Part shown: positions 1 to 7,203 of the stretch, piece by piece
Numbering within the stretch: position 1 is the stretch's first letter
Layout: each line of letters opens with the position of its first letter
Origin: a virus
DNA length: 36,784 bases
IMG/VR virus record: IMGVR_UViG_3300005936_000003
Location: 1 to 36,784 of that record
Strand: one strand, 5' to 3'
The notes under the pieces: generated by a model
What the model saw: the letters and a program-made list of their open reading frames with translations, nothing else
Databases searched by the model: none
Told to the model about the DNA's origin: nothing
Translations under genes and position numbers: made by a program

Positions 1-100
1 TGAGTATGTTGGTAATGGTGATAATGAATACATAGTATTATAGTATGAAACACAAAATAACTAGAATAACAAACCTACCGCAAGAGCCTAAAAAGCAGGG
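1..100. repeat. 100-bp terminal direct repeat (circular overlap), left copy
   Basis: These bases are identical to 36685-36784. The repeat contains the last codons of the 36353 gene (its stop falls at base 43 of this copy) and the first codons of the portal gene. Reading through the join gives two intact genes with normal spacing. This fits a circular or terminally redundant genome of 36,684 unique bp. An exact 100-bp overlap is most simply an assembly closure rather than a true physical terminal repeat, but the sequence alone cannot distinguish them. Confidence 0.95.
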
Positions 101-1832
101 ATCTACTAGGGTTATTAATTTATCTGGATACCAAACTCCAGAGGTTAAAGAAGTCTACGGTAAGGATTGGGTACAATACGGTGAAAATAATGATTACTTT
201 GATGGATTAATAGACAAGTATCTTGGTAGTCCTACTAATGCTCGTTGTATTAATGGAATTATAGATATGATATACGGTAGAGGCTTGGAAGCCTCTGACT
301 CTGATATTAAGCCAGAGATGTACGCTAAGATGAAGATGCTCCTTAAATCAAGGGAAATGAAGAGGGTGTCTAATGACTATAAAATGCTTGGACAAGCCGC
401 TGTACAGATTGTATATAATAAGCAAAAGACAAGCATAGTAAAAGTATTACACTTCCCAATGGAAACATTAAGAGCTGAAAAAGCCAAGGAAGGTAAGATC
501 TGTGCATATTACTATCACCCTAAATGGGCTGATATAAAGCCAAGCGATAAGCCTAAACGAATACCTACTTTTGAGAATGGAGGAAAAAGTGATGTTATTG
601 AGTTATATATATTCAAGCCATACAGAAGTGGATTCTACTACTATGCTCCAGTCGATTATAATGGATGCTTACAATACTGTGCCCTTGAAGAAGAAGTATC
701 TAACTATCACATAAACAACATAAAGAACGGTCTTCAGCCTAGTATGTTGATTAACTTCAATAATGGGGTTCCAAATGAGGAGACTCAAGAACTTATTGAA
801 AGAAAGATAATGGAGAAGTTCGGTGGAACTTCTCAAGCAGGTAAATTCATACTAACCTTTAATGAGGGAGTAGAAAGCAAAGCTGACATAGAGCCTATTC
901 ACTTGCCAGATGCTCACGCTCAGTATCAGTTCTTATCTGACGAATCAAGAGAAAAGATAATGCTAGGACACGGTATTGTGTCTCCAATACTATTAGGTAT
1001 TAAGGATAACACTGGTTTTGGTAACAATGCAGAGGAATTAAGAACGGCATCAATCCTTATGGACAATGTTGTTATTAGACCTTTACAGCAAGGCATACTA
1101 GATGGCTTAGAAGACATTTTAGCTTTTAATAAAATATACTTAAACTTATACTTTGTAACCCTACAACCAATTGAGTTTACAGAGTTAGATAATATCTCTA
1201 CTAAGGTTAAAAGAGAAGAGGAGACAGGAGAAAAACTGTCTTCTCAATCTGAGACTGAAAGCAAGCTAGACTTCTCTGATGAAGAGGGAGATGATATATA
1301 TTCTCAACTAGAAGAGATGGGTGAAGTGGTTAGTTCTGATTGGGAGCTAGTGCACACAGAGGCTGTAACAGATGAAAATGAAGAGTTTGATCTTACTGCT
1401 TTAGCCGTAACTAAAAGCGATTCTAACCCTAATGCTGCATCTAATCAAGACAACACAGGATACAAAGTTAGATACTCTTATGCACCCCTTAGAAAGTCTC
1501 CTGACAGCAGAAAGTTCTGTACTCAGTTAGAGTCTTTAAGCGGTAAAGAGATTGTGTTTAGAAGAGAGGACATCTCACAGATGTCCTTCAGAGGATTAAA
1601 TAAAGAATTAGGTCATAACAAGCAGAACTATTCACTCTTTAAATTTAAGGGAGGCAAGAACTGCCATCACTTCTGGGAAAGAAAGGTATACAAGAAAAGG
1701 GTATCTGCTGATACTGAGGTAGAAGCTTCAGATGCTGTAGCGGAAGGCTTTAAGGAGCCTATTAACCCAAAGGAGGTTGTTATTAGACCTGTAGATATGC
1801 CAGGAAGAGGGGCTTATCCTAAAACTAAATAG
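45..1832 (+). CDS. Portal protein with C-terminal head-morphogenesis-like extension
   Basis: Predicted portal (595 aa): the dodecameric ring at one capsid vertex through which DNA is packaged and ejected. Residues 30-390 have the alpha/beta make-up and the conserved block around 300-345 (LSDESREKIMLGHGIVSP and GFGNNAEELRTA) typical of portals from Bacteroidota phages. Residues 400-480 are an acidic linker. Residues 485-560 form a Cys/His-containing module (RKFCTQLESL, then KGGKNCHHFWERK) that in other phages accompanies minor head or MuF-like proteins. That suggests a fusion of portal and head-morphogenesis functions. The start lies 1 base after the stop of the 36353 gene when the circle is closed. 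The next gene begins 2 bases after this stop. Portal call strong; role of the C-terminal module inferred. Confidence 0.85.
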   Translation: MKHKITRITNLPQEPKKQGSTRVINLSGYQTPEVKEVYGKDWVQYGENNDYFDGLIDKYLGSPTNARCINGIIDMIYGRGLEASDSDIKPEMYAKMKMLLKSREMKRVSNDYKMLGQAAVQIVYNKQKTSIVKVLHFPMETLRAEKAKEGKICAYYYHPKWADIKPSDKPKRIPTFENGGKSDVIELYIFKPYRSGFYYYAPVDYNGCLQYCALEEEVSNYHINNIKNGLQPSMLINFNNGVPNEETQELIERKIMEKFGGTSQAGKFILTFNEGVESKADIEPIHLPDAHAQYQFLSDESREKIMLGHGIVSPILLGIKDNTGFGNNAEELRTASILMDNVVIRPLQQGILDGLEDILAFNKIYLNLYFVTLQPIEFTELDNISTKVKREEETGEKLSSQSETESKLDFSDEEGDDIYSQLEEMGEVVSSDWELVHTEAVTDENEEFDLTALAVTKSDSNPNAASNQDNTGYKVRYSYAPLRKSPDSRKFCTQLESLSGKEIVFRREDISQMSFRGLNKELGHNKQNYSLFKFKGGKNCHHFWERKVYKKRVSADTEVEASDAVAEGFKEPINPKEVVIRPVDMPGRGAYPKTK

Positions 1833-1834
1833 AT

Positions 1835-2350
1835 ATGGCACAGAAAGCACTTTTTATAACTATAAACGACTTAAAACGCAAATCCATAATAGATGGAAAT
1901 GTTGATGGAGATAAGCTAATTCAATTCATTGAAGTAGCGCAAGATACTCATATACAGAACTACATTGGAGGTAAATTATATACTAAACTACAGGCTTTAG
2001 TAATCTCTGAAGAGATAAATGATGGTGGTAATGTTAAGTATAAAGACTTAATTGACGTATACATTAAGCCTATGCTTGTTTGGTTTACGCAAAGTGCCTA
2101 CTTGCCCTTTGCTATGTATCAGATCAGCAATGGAGGTGTGTTTAAACATAGAAGTGAGAACTCTGAGACTATATCCGTAGAGGAGCTTAACGCTATGTTA
2201 AATAGAGTCAATGAGACTGCTGAGTTCTATACCAGGAGGTTTGTTGATTATATGGGATTCTATGGTCAGAACTTTCCAGAGTATAATGAAACCAGCAATG
2301 GTGAGATGTATCCTGATAAAGATGTCAACTTTCATTCTTGGGTGCTGTGA
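1835..2350 (+). CDS. Probable head-tail connector/adaptor protein
   Basis: 171 aa, mostly helical with aromatic residues. It follows the portal gene by 2 bases, the usual place for a connector that binds the portal after DNA packaging. The opening (LFITINDLKRKSIIDGNVDGDKL) and the central helix pattern look like the small adaptor-like proteins found after portals in Bacteroidota phages. I see no catalytic motif. Its stop overlaps the start of the next small gene (TGATG), so translation is probably coupled. Function is inferred from position and family feel only. Confidence 0.55.
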   Translation: MAQKALFITINDLKRKSIIDGNVDGDKLIQFIEVAQDTHIQNYIGGKLYTKLQALVISEEINDGGNVKYKDLIDVYIKPMLVWFTQSAYLPFAMYQISNGGVFKHRSENSETISVEELNAMLNRVNETAEFYTRRFVDYMGFYGQNFPEYNETSNGEMYPDKDVNFHSWVL

Positions 2351-2466
2351 TGGATAAAGAAAGAACAACATACAAACCAAAGGCTGAGAACATAATTAAG
2401 TTAGAGGCTTTCCTAAATAAGATAGAAAATAACAACAAAATAGCAATAAGAAACAATGTCAAATAA
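2350..2466 (+). CDS. Small hypothetical protein (38 aa)
   Basis: A 38-residue basic, Asn/Lys-rich peptide beginning MDKERTTYKPKAENIIK. The ATG overlaps the stop of the upstream connector gene, and its own end overlaps the start of the next gene at 2456, giving an unbroken chain of coupled genes. No domain is recognisable. The tight packing, rather than the sequence, is the reason to call it a gene. Confidence 0.5.
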   Translation: MDKERTTYKPKAENIIKLEAFLNKIENNNKIAIRNNVK

Positions 2467-2656
2467 TATAGATTGGGGAAAGGTATACTGCAATATGGAA
2501 CAAGATGGCTCTTTTGGAGCCGATACACTTTGGAGTACTAATGCAATAAACGATATAGCTTCTCCTACTTGCTGGGTTACATTTAGAATATCAACGGACA
2601 CTACGTCATACACAGCAGACACTACATTATTAACCGCAGATAGAACACAACTATAA
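2456..2656 (+). CDS. Small conserved virion-region protein (66 aa)
   Basis: 66 aa, starting MSNNIDWGKVYCNMEQDGSF and ending in a Thr/Ser/Asp-rich tail. The DWGKVYC..M....FGADT pattern resembles short proteins found near portal and fibre genes of other Bacteroidota phages. It overlaps the preceding small gene by 11 bases. No enzymatic motif, signal peptide or membrane segment. It may be a minor head-tail or fibre-attachment protein; that is a guess from location. Confidence 0.6.
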   Translation: MSNNIDWGKVYCNMEQDGSFGADTLWSTNAINDIASPTCWVTFRISTDTTSYTADTTLLTADRTQL

Positions 2657-2662
2657 TAATAC

Positions 2663-2698
2663 AAAACAATATAACATAAAACAATATAAAACAATATA
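2663..2698. repeat. AAAACAATATA triple repeat in a short leader
   Basis: Three copies of AAAACAATATA start at 2663, 2678 and 2688 in the 62-base gap before the 2719 gene. The spacing (15 then 10) and A/T richness suggest slippage growth of an unstructured, A-rich leader. Such leaders favour ribosome loading in Bacteroidota, which do not rely on Shine-Dalgarno pairing. Confidence 0.6.
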
Positions 2699-2718
2699 AA
2701 AACTAAAATAGATAAACA

Positions 2719-3276
2719 ATGCCACAAGAAAACATAAATATAGGAATAGCCAACCAAGGAAACGGAGATACCTTGTTTGCCGCTTTTACAAAAGTACAGG
2801 CTAACTTTGATGAATTATATGATGATGAACTATACGGTGAGGTTAATTCCGTTATAGCAGGAACGGGTGTTTCTGTTAGTTCAGCAACAGGAAATGTAAC
2901 AGTTACTAATTCAGAACCTAACGCAACTCACACAGGAGATGTAACAGGCTCTGGTGCATTAACTATTGCAGATGATGTTATTAGTTATGCCAAACTGGGA
3001 GTAGAATTTACTACTACTGATGCGGTTACAACTGATTTAGCATTTGACGACCACCAAGTGTTTACTAAAACAATGACAGAAGACACTACCTTTTCTTTTA
3101 GTGGTGCAAACGTAGGGATGGTAAAAGACTTTATTCTAACAGGAGCATACGTCCCTTCATTTCCCGTAGGTACTAAACAAGTTGCAGGCACTTATGATGG
3201 GGCTGTTTCTAACTTAATCCAAATCGTAGCAATAGCAGACGCAGACTATTGGTTATCAGTTTCACAAGCACAATAA
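2719..3276 (+). CDS. Fibre-like virion protein (beta-rich)
   Basis: 185 aa. The N-terminal 35 residues (PQENINIGIANQGNGDTLF, then VQANFDELY) are a short motif seen at the start of many phage fibre/appendage proteins. Residues 40-90 are Gly/Thr/Val-rich repeats (AGTGVSVSSATGNVTVTNSE, then THTGDVTGSGALTIADD) of the kind in trimeric fibre shafts. The C-terminal 70 residues form a compact Phe/Asp-rich domain. It heads a run of three genes (2719, 3286, 3745) that look like an adhesin module. Head fibre and side-tail fibre cannot be told apart. Confidence 0.7.
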   Translation: MPQENINIGIANQGNGDTLFAAFTKVQANFDELYDDELYGEVNSVIAGTGVSVSSATGNVTVTNSEPNATHTGDVTGSGALTIADDVISYAKLGVEFTTTDAVTTDLAFDDHQVFTKTMTEDTTFSFSGANVGMVKDFILTGAYVPSFPVGTKQVAGTYDGAVSNLIQIVAIADADYWLSVSQAQ

Positions 3277-3285
3277 AATAAAGAT

Positions 3286-3741
3286 ATGAAAGCAATTTTA
3301 GTAAACGGAAATATAAAAACATTTGGCTCTATACCTAAAGTATGGAATGATGAGAATGGATTGCACCTAAACATAAAAGAAGGTTTTGGTTTTTTAGATG
3401 TTGTAACGCCTATTTACGATTCAAGAGTAGAGGAATTATCTGCTATTAAATTAGTAGGAGATGTTTATACCTACGATGTTATTGATAGGGTTATCGCTCA
3501 AACTTTAGCAGAATTAAAAACACAAAAAATAAGCAACTTAAAACACTCTATAGGAAGCCAATTATCTAAAACAGATTGGTATGTAATAAGAGAAGCTGAT
3601 AGTGGAGAGGCTACACCTACAAATATAAGAGGAGAAAGAGCAGATTTAAGAACACAAAGTAATACAATAGAAGCAGAGATAAAGGCTTTAACAACTAAAA
3701 AGGCAGTACTTACTTTTGAGTTGCCTAACTTTATGCTTTAA
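3286..3741 (+). CDS. Probable fibre-associated/tail-fibre assembly protein
   Basis: 151 aa with no signal peptide. The C-terminal half has the pattern LSKTDWYVIREADSGEATP followed by an Arg-rich helix (RGERADLRT). This resembles the C-terminal helical domain of phage tail-fibre assembly or fibre-base proteins, where a conserved TDW..R segment precedes an R..R helix. It sits between two fibre-like genes (9 bases after the first, 3 bases before the next), which supports a chaperone or adaptor role. Fibre-module membership is fairly secure; exact role is not. Confidence 0.6.
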   Translation: MKAILVNGNIKTFGSIPKVWNDENGLHLNIKEGFGFLDVVTPIYDSRVEELSAIKLVGDVYTYDVIDRVIAQTLAELKTQKISNLKHSIGSQLSKTDWYVIREADSGEATPTNIRGERADLRTQSNTIEAEIKALTTKKAVLTFELPNFML

Positions 3742-3744
3742 ATT

Positions 3745-4704
3745 ATGGCTATAAATAAAAGATTAATAAATACTAAACAACAAGGCTCATCTTCTACAGC
3801 TAAATGGGTAGCAAGTACTTCTTTGGGTTTGGCATATACTACAGACGCTTCTGCTCTAACTGGTTGGACAGATGTAGCCATAAGCCCCTTTGGGGGTAGG
3901 GGAGAAGGACCTCCTTTGTGGAATGGTACCGCTTGGGTAGCGGTTGGTAGAAGTGGGTCTAACGACATAGCTTATTCTTCTGACGGAGTTACTTGGAGTA
4001 CAACTGGTGTTGCGGACGGAGGAGGCTCTAATGTTGGCTGGAATGGCGATTATTGGCTTGTTACTACGTCAAATAGTGCTTATTACACAAGCGATGTAAA
4101 CGGTGCTACTGGTTGGACAGAGGTATCAAACGGATTAAATGGAGAAACAGCTGCATCTTCTAATAATATTATATGGGATGGTACAAATTGGGTTGTTGCT
4201 GGGACTGATTTGTGGTATATTATTGGGTCAAGCCCCAATGGAAGTAAATCAACTATATTAAACCCTGCAGTGTGGGCGCAAGTAGCTTGGCAAGGACCTC
4301 TTGGAAACTTTATAATAGGCTTAAGGGATAGTTCAATGCTGGGATATTATATGACAGATGGAGATGGAACTGGTTTAACTTCTTCAAGCGGTTCTTTTTC
4401 AAGTGTACAATCTGGTTGTATTGCTACTTCAACTGGCGCTGCTCTAAGCAGTACAAGTAATAATTATTGGTATAGTTCTGATGGTTCCTCATACACAACA
4501 GGTAGTACTTTTACCTCATCTGGTGTATCGGCTAATTACAACGGAACAATAACAGTCGTAATTAGTCCAGCCACAGCTTCAATATTTATAATTACTGGGG
4601 AAAATATAAATCAAAATATACCATCTTTATCAACAACAAGCACTGGTATTTCTGGAACTTTTAGGGCTATAGCTTCGGATAATGATTACTACAGATTTAT
4701 TTAA
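3745..4704 (+). CDS. Adhesin with BNR/propeller-like repeats (candidate receptor-binding protein)
   Basis: 319 aa, rich in Ser, Thr, Gly and Trp. It holds at least four repeats in which an Asp/Ser-Asp-Gly turn precedes a Trp (AYSSDGVTWSTT, YYTSDVNGATGWTEV, WYSSDGSSYTTG), each followed by W(D/N)G..W(V/L)V. These resemble BNR/sialidase-type propeller blades of phage adhesins. No catalytic residues can be assigned, so binding rather than cleavage is more likely. The downstream neighbours are lysis genes, so this is the last virion gene of its unit. Confidence 0.65.
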   Translation: MAINKRLINTKQQGSSSTAKWVASTSLGLAYTTDASALTGWTDVAISPFGGRGEGPPLWNGTAWVAVGRSGSNDIAYSSDGVTWSTTGVADGGGSNVGWNGDYWLVTTSNSAYYTSDVNGATGWTEVSNGLNGETAASSNNIIWDGTNWVVAGTDLWYIIGSSPNGSKSTILNPAVWAQVAWQGPLGNFIIGLRDSSMLGYYMTDGDGTGLTSSSGSFSSVQSGCIATSTGAALSSTSNNYWYSSDGSSYTTGSTFTSSGVSANYNGTITVVISPATASIFIITGENINQNIPSLSTTSTGISGTFRAIASDNDYYRFI

Positions 4705-4723
4705 CTATACAATATTAACTTAA

Positions 4724-4876
4724 ATGACTACTTCTGACCTTAAAATCGCTTTTATAAATGTTATAACATTAGGCTTTAACTTTATGCAGATAGACATATT
4801 ATTAAAGATATTACTAACAGCGGTTGCTATTGGATATACAAGCCATAAATGGTATTTAATGTATAAACGAAAATGA
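4724..4876 (+). CDS. Small membrane protein of the lysis cassette (50 aa)
   Basis: 50 aa with hydrophobic segments at about residues 8-20 and 23-38 and a basic tail (HKWYLMYKRK). The stop (TGA) overlaps the ATG of the next membrane-protein gene in an ATGA junction, so the two are translationally coupled. Two adjacent small membrane proteins just before an endolysin suggest a holin/antiholin pair. That assignment rests on size, topology and place. Confidence 0.55.
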   Translation: MTTSDLKIAFINVITLGFNFMQIDILLKILLTAVAIGYTSHKWYLMYKRK

Positions 4877-5082
4877 AAAATATAGTAGAAAGCTGGAAAA
4901 CAACAGCATTAGGAATATTAGTCTTAATCGCTGCTATTACTTATATATTTATTGTACAAGATAGTAAGGTGTTTCAGTTTGCTATACTATTAATTGTAGG
5001 TATTGGTTTCTTATTTGCTCCAGATACTATCATAGATGGTTTAAGGTCAGTTATAAAGTCAAATAAAGATAAGAAGTGGTAA
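4873..5082 (+). CDS. Probable holin (69 aa, two membrane segments)
   Basis: 69 aa with a short charged start (KNIVESWKT), membrane segments at about residues 11-28 and 34-49 separated by a short polar turn, and a basic tail (KSNKDKKW). Holins oligomerise in the inner membrane and release the endolysin or set lysis time. It follows a coupled 50-aa membrane protein and precedes the M15 endolysin at 5857, with a homing endonuclease gene in between. Confidence 0.65.
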   Translation: MKNIVESWKTTALGILVLIAAITYIFIVQDSKVFQFAILLIVGIGFLFAPDTIIDGLRSVIKSNKDKKW

Positions 5083-5103
5083 TGTTTTTGTTAAATTTAT
5101 AAT

Positions 5104-5748
5104 ATGGCAATAGTTTATAGACATATACGATTAGATAAAAATGAACCATTTTATATTGGAATAGGCGAAAACACACAAAGAGCCAAAACTAAAAGCAATA
5201 GAAACAATCATTGGTTAAACGTTGTGTCTAAAACAGATTATGAAGTAGAAATATTATTTGAAAACATATCAAGAGAACAAGCTATTAAAAAAGAAATAGA
5301 ATTAATACTATTATACGGAAGAAAGGACTTAAATACTGGAACATTAGTTAATATGACAGATGGCGGAGAGGGTACAGTTGGATTTACTCACAAACAGCAA
5401 ACTAAGGATAAGATATCAAAATCTCATATTGGAAAAACATTTTCAAAAGAGTCAAGAGATAAGATGTCTAAATCTAAAACTGGAGATTTATCTCCAACAA
5501 AGCAACAATGGGTAAAAGATAAAATATCAAAAACACTTACTGGTTTTATTAGAGGTTCATTTTCTAAGGAACATATAAAAAAACTAAGCGACGCAAAAAA
5601 AACAAAAGTAATACACATAAAAACAAATGTTATTTACGATTCAATAAAAGATGCTTGTTTTGATTTAAATCTTATACATCAAACAGAATATGGAAAAATG
5701 AAAAGAAATAGTAAAAACAAAAATTTTAAAGTATTAATTAAAAAATAG
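5104..5748 (+). CDS. GIY-YIG homing endonuclease with NUMOD3 repeats
   Basis: 214 aa. Residues 4-22 hold the GIY-YIG signature (VYRHIRLD, then FYIGIGE), followed by the conserved Arg region and a catalytic-type Glu near residue 64 (KKEIELI). From about 90 to 160 come several NUMOD3-like DNA-binding repeats (FTHKQQTKDKISKSHIGKTF and similar). A C-terminal helix-turn-helix-like segment (YDSIKDACFDL) matches the modular build of free-standing phage homing nucleases. It is inserted between holin and endolysin. No interrupted gene or intron is visible, so it appears to be a free-standing selfish gene. Confidence 0.9.
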   Translation: MAIVYRHIRLDKNEPFYIGIGENTQRAKTKSNRNNHWLNVVSKTDYEVEILFENISREQAIKKEIELILLYGRKDLNTGTLVNMTDGGEGTVGFTHKQQTKDKISKSHIGKTFSKESRDKMSKSKTGDLSPTKQQWVKDKISKTLTGFIRGSFSKEHIKKLSDAKKTKVIHIKTNVIYDSIKDACFDLNLIHQTEYGKMKRNSKNKNFKVLIKK

Positions 5749-5856
5749 CTCTATTTAGTACAAATATGTATATATAAGCAATAAAAGGCATATACATTGG
5801 TTTAATATTACAAATATTTGCCAGATATTTTATTTACTGGCGTTAATACAACTAAT

Positions 5857-6249
5857 ATGCAACTAACAGAACACTTTAGTAAAGAAGAGTTTAATTCTAA
5901 GGATGGGGCAGCTATGCCCCAATCCGCTTTAAACAACATAAAAATACTAGCAAGTAACTTAGAGGTTATTAGAACAGAGCTAGGAGGTGTATCGTTAAAC
6001 ATTAATAGTGGGTACAGATCTAAAGCTCATAATAAGAAGCAGGGCGGTAAAACTAATTCGCAGCACTTACTAGGAAATGCTAGTGATTTATCATCCAAGC
6101 ACAAAACACCCAAAGAGATTCAGTTAGCTATATTAAGGCTGATTAAGGAAGGTAAAATACTAGAAGGAGGAGTTGGTATTTACAATACATTTGTACATTA
6201 CGATATAAGGAAAACTACTGCAAGATGGGACTATACAAAAGATTTATAA
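5857..6249 (+). CDS. Endolysin, peptidase M15 (zinc peptidoglycan peptidase)
   Basis: 130 aa; cleaves cell-wall peptides at the end of infection. Motifs: GYRS at 52-55, the zinc motif S-x-H-x-x-G-x-A-x-D with H70 and D77, and the third ligand H114 in FVHYDIR. All three M15 zinc ligands are present. A longer reading from a TTG at 5818 exists, but the ATG at 5857 begins MQLTEHFSKEEF, the normal start of this family. No signal peptide, so export depends on the holin. The start of the spanin gene overlaps its end by 25 bases. Confidence 0.9.
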   Translation: MQLTEHFSKEEFNSKDGAAMPQSALNNIKILASNLEVIRTELGGVSLNINSGYRSKAHNKKQGGKTNSQHLLGNASDLSSKHKTPKEIQLAILRLIKEGKILEGGVGIYNTFVHYDIRKTTARWDYTKDL

Positions 6250-6725
6250 TACTCTTAAACATAGTAGTAGTAATACTAATGCTTACATCTTGTGGTGCTA
6301 AAAAGAAAACAGTTACTAAGATAAGTAAGGTGTCTGAAGTTACAAGCAATGTAACGATAGACAGCAATATATCAAGAGTAGTCACAGATTCATCTGTGGC
6401 ACTCTTAAACATAGTACTCTTAAACATAGTAGCCCTAGATTCAACTAAGCCTATTAAAATAATAGACTCCAACGGTAAGATCACGACATTCCATAATGTA
6501 AAGGAGCTGACATCCACTACGGATACCAGCATTATAAAGACCAGGATAAAAGAGGAGGAAAATGTAGTTATGACAGCTACAGCTGGAGTAACTACTACCA
6601 TAGAAGAAAACATTCTAATCAAGGATAAACTAAAAATAGATACCACTATTATTTACATAGTAATATCTATTGTTGTATTATTCTCTTTGAGGAAATATAT
6701 AAGAAGGATGTTTATTCCGTTTTAA
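6225..6725 (+). CDS. One-piece spanin (u-spanin) lipoprotein
   Basis: 166 aa. A signal peptide ends in a lipobox (LMLTSCG, lipidated Cys at residue 23), so the N-terminus should anchor in the outer membrane. A hydrophobic segment at about 138-154 (IIYIVISIVVLFSL) followed by a basic tail should anchor the C-terminus in the inner membrane. A lipoprotein that also spans the inner membrane is the hallmark of unimolecular spanins such as T1 gp11, which fuse the two membranes in the last lysis step. It overlaps the endolysin gene. Three copies of a genome-wide 15-bp repeat lie in its reading frame, each encoding LLNIV (residues 10-14, 60-64 and 65-69). Confidence 0.8.
   Translation: MGLYKRFIILLNIVVVILMLTSCGAKKKTVTKISKVSEVTSNVTIDSNISRVVTDSSVALLNIVLLNIVALDSTKPIKIIDSNGKITTFHNVKELTSTTDTSIIKTRIKEEENVVMTATAGVTTTIEENILIKDKLKIDTTIIYIVISIVVLFSLRKYIRRMFIPF
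6251..6266 (+). repeat. Dispersed repeat ACTCTTAAACATAGTA inside the spanin signal peptide
   Basis: An exact copy of the 16-bp element. It is read as LLNIV within the hydrophobic core of the spanin signal peptide, where the extra hydrophobic residues are tolerated. Confidence 0.9.
6401..6431 (+). repeat. Tandem pair of ACTCTTAAACATAGTA in the spanin gene
   Basis: Two exact copies share one base (6401-6416 and 6416-6431), giving a 15-bp period that keeps the reading frame. Translation is LLNIVLLNIV between SSVA and ALDSTK. Without the pair the protein would read SSVALDSTK, which looks like an undisturbed sequence, so these appear to be insertions. Confidence 0.9.
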
Positions 6726-6739
6726 ATACTATTATTCCG

Positions 6740-6816
6740 TAAACAGAGTACCGCTATTTGACAGTTGCTGTCTCGCTGTTGGCTCGTCAGCTGGCACGAT
6801 TTTGCTAGTCGTTTTA
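6740..6816 (+). other. Structured, GC-richer intergenic segment (three stem-loops)
   Basis: The 225-base gap between the spanin gene and the 6951 gene contains successive inverted repeats: GACAG/CTGTC (6760-6772), GCTG/CAGC (6775-6791) and ACGA/TCGT (6796-6812), the last followed by TTTT. The segment is visibly richer in G and C than its surroundings and has no reading frame of note. It could be a small RNA, a processing site or part of the lysis-operon terminator. Confidence 0.4.
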
Positions 6817-6910
6817 CTCAATTACTTCAAAGGTACAGAAAATAAACCACAATGTCAAGCATTTTACAATAAATATTATTCTTATATGATGTTAATAAGT
6901 ATAACATTAC

Positions 6911-6937
6911 ACCTTATATGTATAAGGTTTATTTTTT
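6911..6937 (+). terminator. Likely terminator after the lysis cassette
   Basis: A perfect inverted repeat, ACCTTATA-tg-TATAAGGT (6911-6928), is followed by TTATTTTTT. It is AT-rich for a terminator and could instead be an operator for the 6951 gene, whose ATG lies 22 bases downstream. Confidence 0.5.
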
Positions 6938-6950
6938 ATATATTTACATT

Positions 6951-7181
6951 ATGAACAAAGAAGAGGTCCTAAAGATAGCGGCAGAATACCAAAAGACTGT
7001 ATTGGAACGTATAAACCAATTATTAGAGATTGATGCTATTCAGTATCAGAACTTAGGTAGTGAAAGCTCTAAGGCTGATAAGCTAGAGGTAAAAAAAAAC
7101 AGTAGGTTCATCTATAGAACTATAAAGGACTTAGACATCAATACTGGTAAGTTGCTATTGCAACATCAAGATGGTTATTAG
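6951..7181 (+). CDS. Small hypothetical helical protein (76 aa)
   Basis: Starting from the ATG at 6951 (MNKEEVLKIAAEYQKTVLER), 76 aa, mostly helical and charged, ending LLLQHQDGY. An in-frame ATG at 6918 exists but lies inside a perfect inverted repeat and gives an odd hydrophobic extension, so I reject it. Its stop falls within an 11-bp triple repeat (7170-7202). The next gene starts 22 bases later. No recognisable domain; it may be the partner of the 7204 gene. Confidence 0.55.
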   Translation: MNKEEVLKIAAEYQKTVLERINQLLEIDAIQYQNLGSESSKADKLEVKKNSRFIYRTIKDLDINTGKLLLQHQDGY

Positions 7182-7202
7182 ACGGTTATTAGACGGTTAT
7201 TA
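7170..7202. repeat. Three tandem copies of GA(T/C)GGTTATTA
   Basis: Three 11-bp units (7170-7180, 7181-7191, 7192-7202) run from the last codons of the 6951 gene to just before the 7204 ATG. The first unit has T where the others have C. This is a recent slippage-type expansion that sets the spacing between the two genes. Confidence 0.85.
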
Positions 7203-7203
7203 A

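Noticed and set aside
2413-2757. Minus-strand open frame with many hydrophobic residues
   Set aside because: It lies opposite the 2456 gene and an AT-rich leader; its Tyr/Ile/Leu-rich make-up comes from the reverse of A/T-rich DNA.
5818-5856. Longer endolysin start at TTG 5818
   Set aside because: The ATG at 5857 gives the normal M15 beginning; the extension has no family resemblance.
6918-6950. Upstream start for the 6951 gene
   Set aside because: The ATG is within a perfect inverted repeat followed by a T-rich stretch that looks like a terminator.
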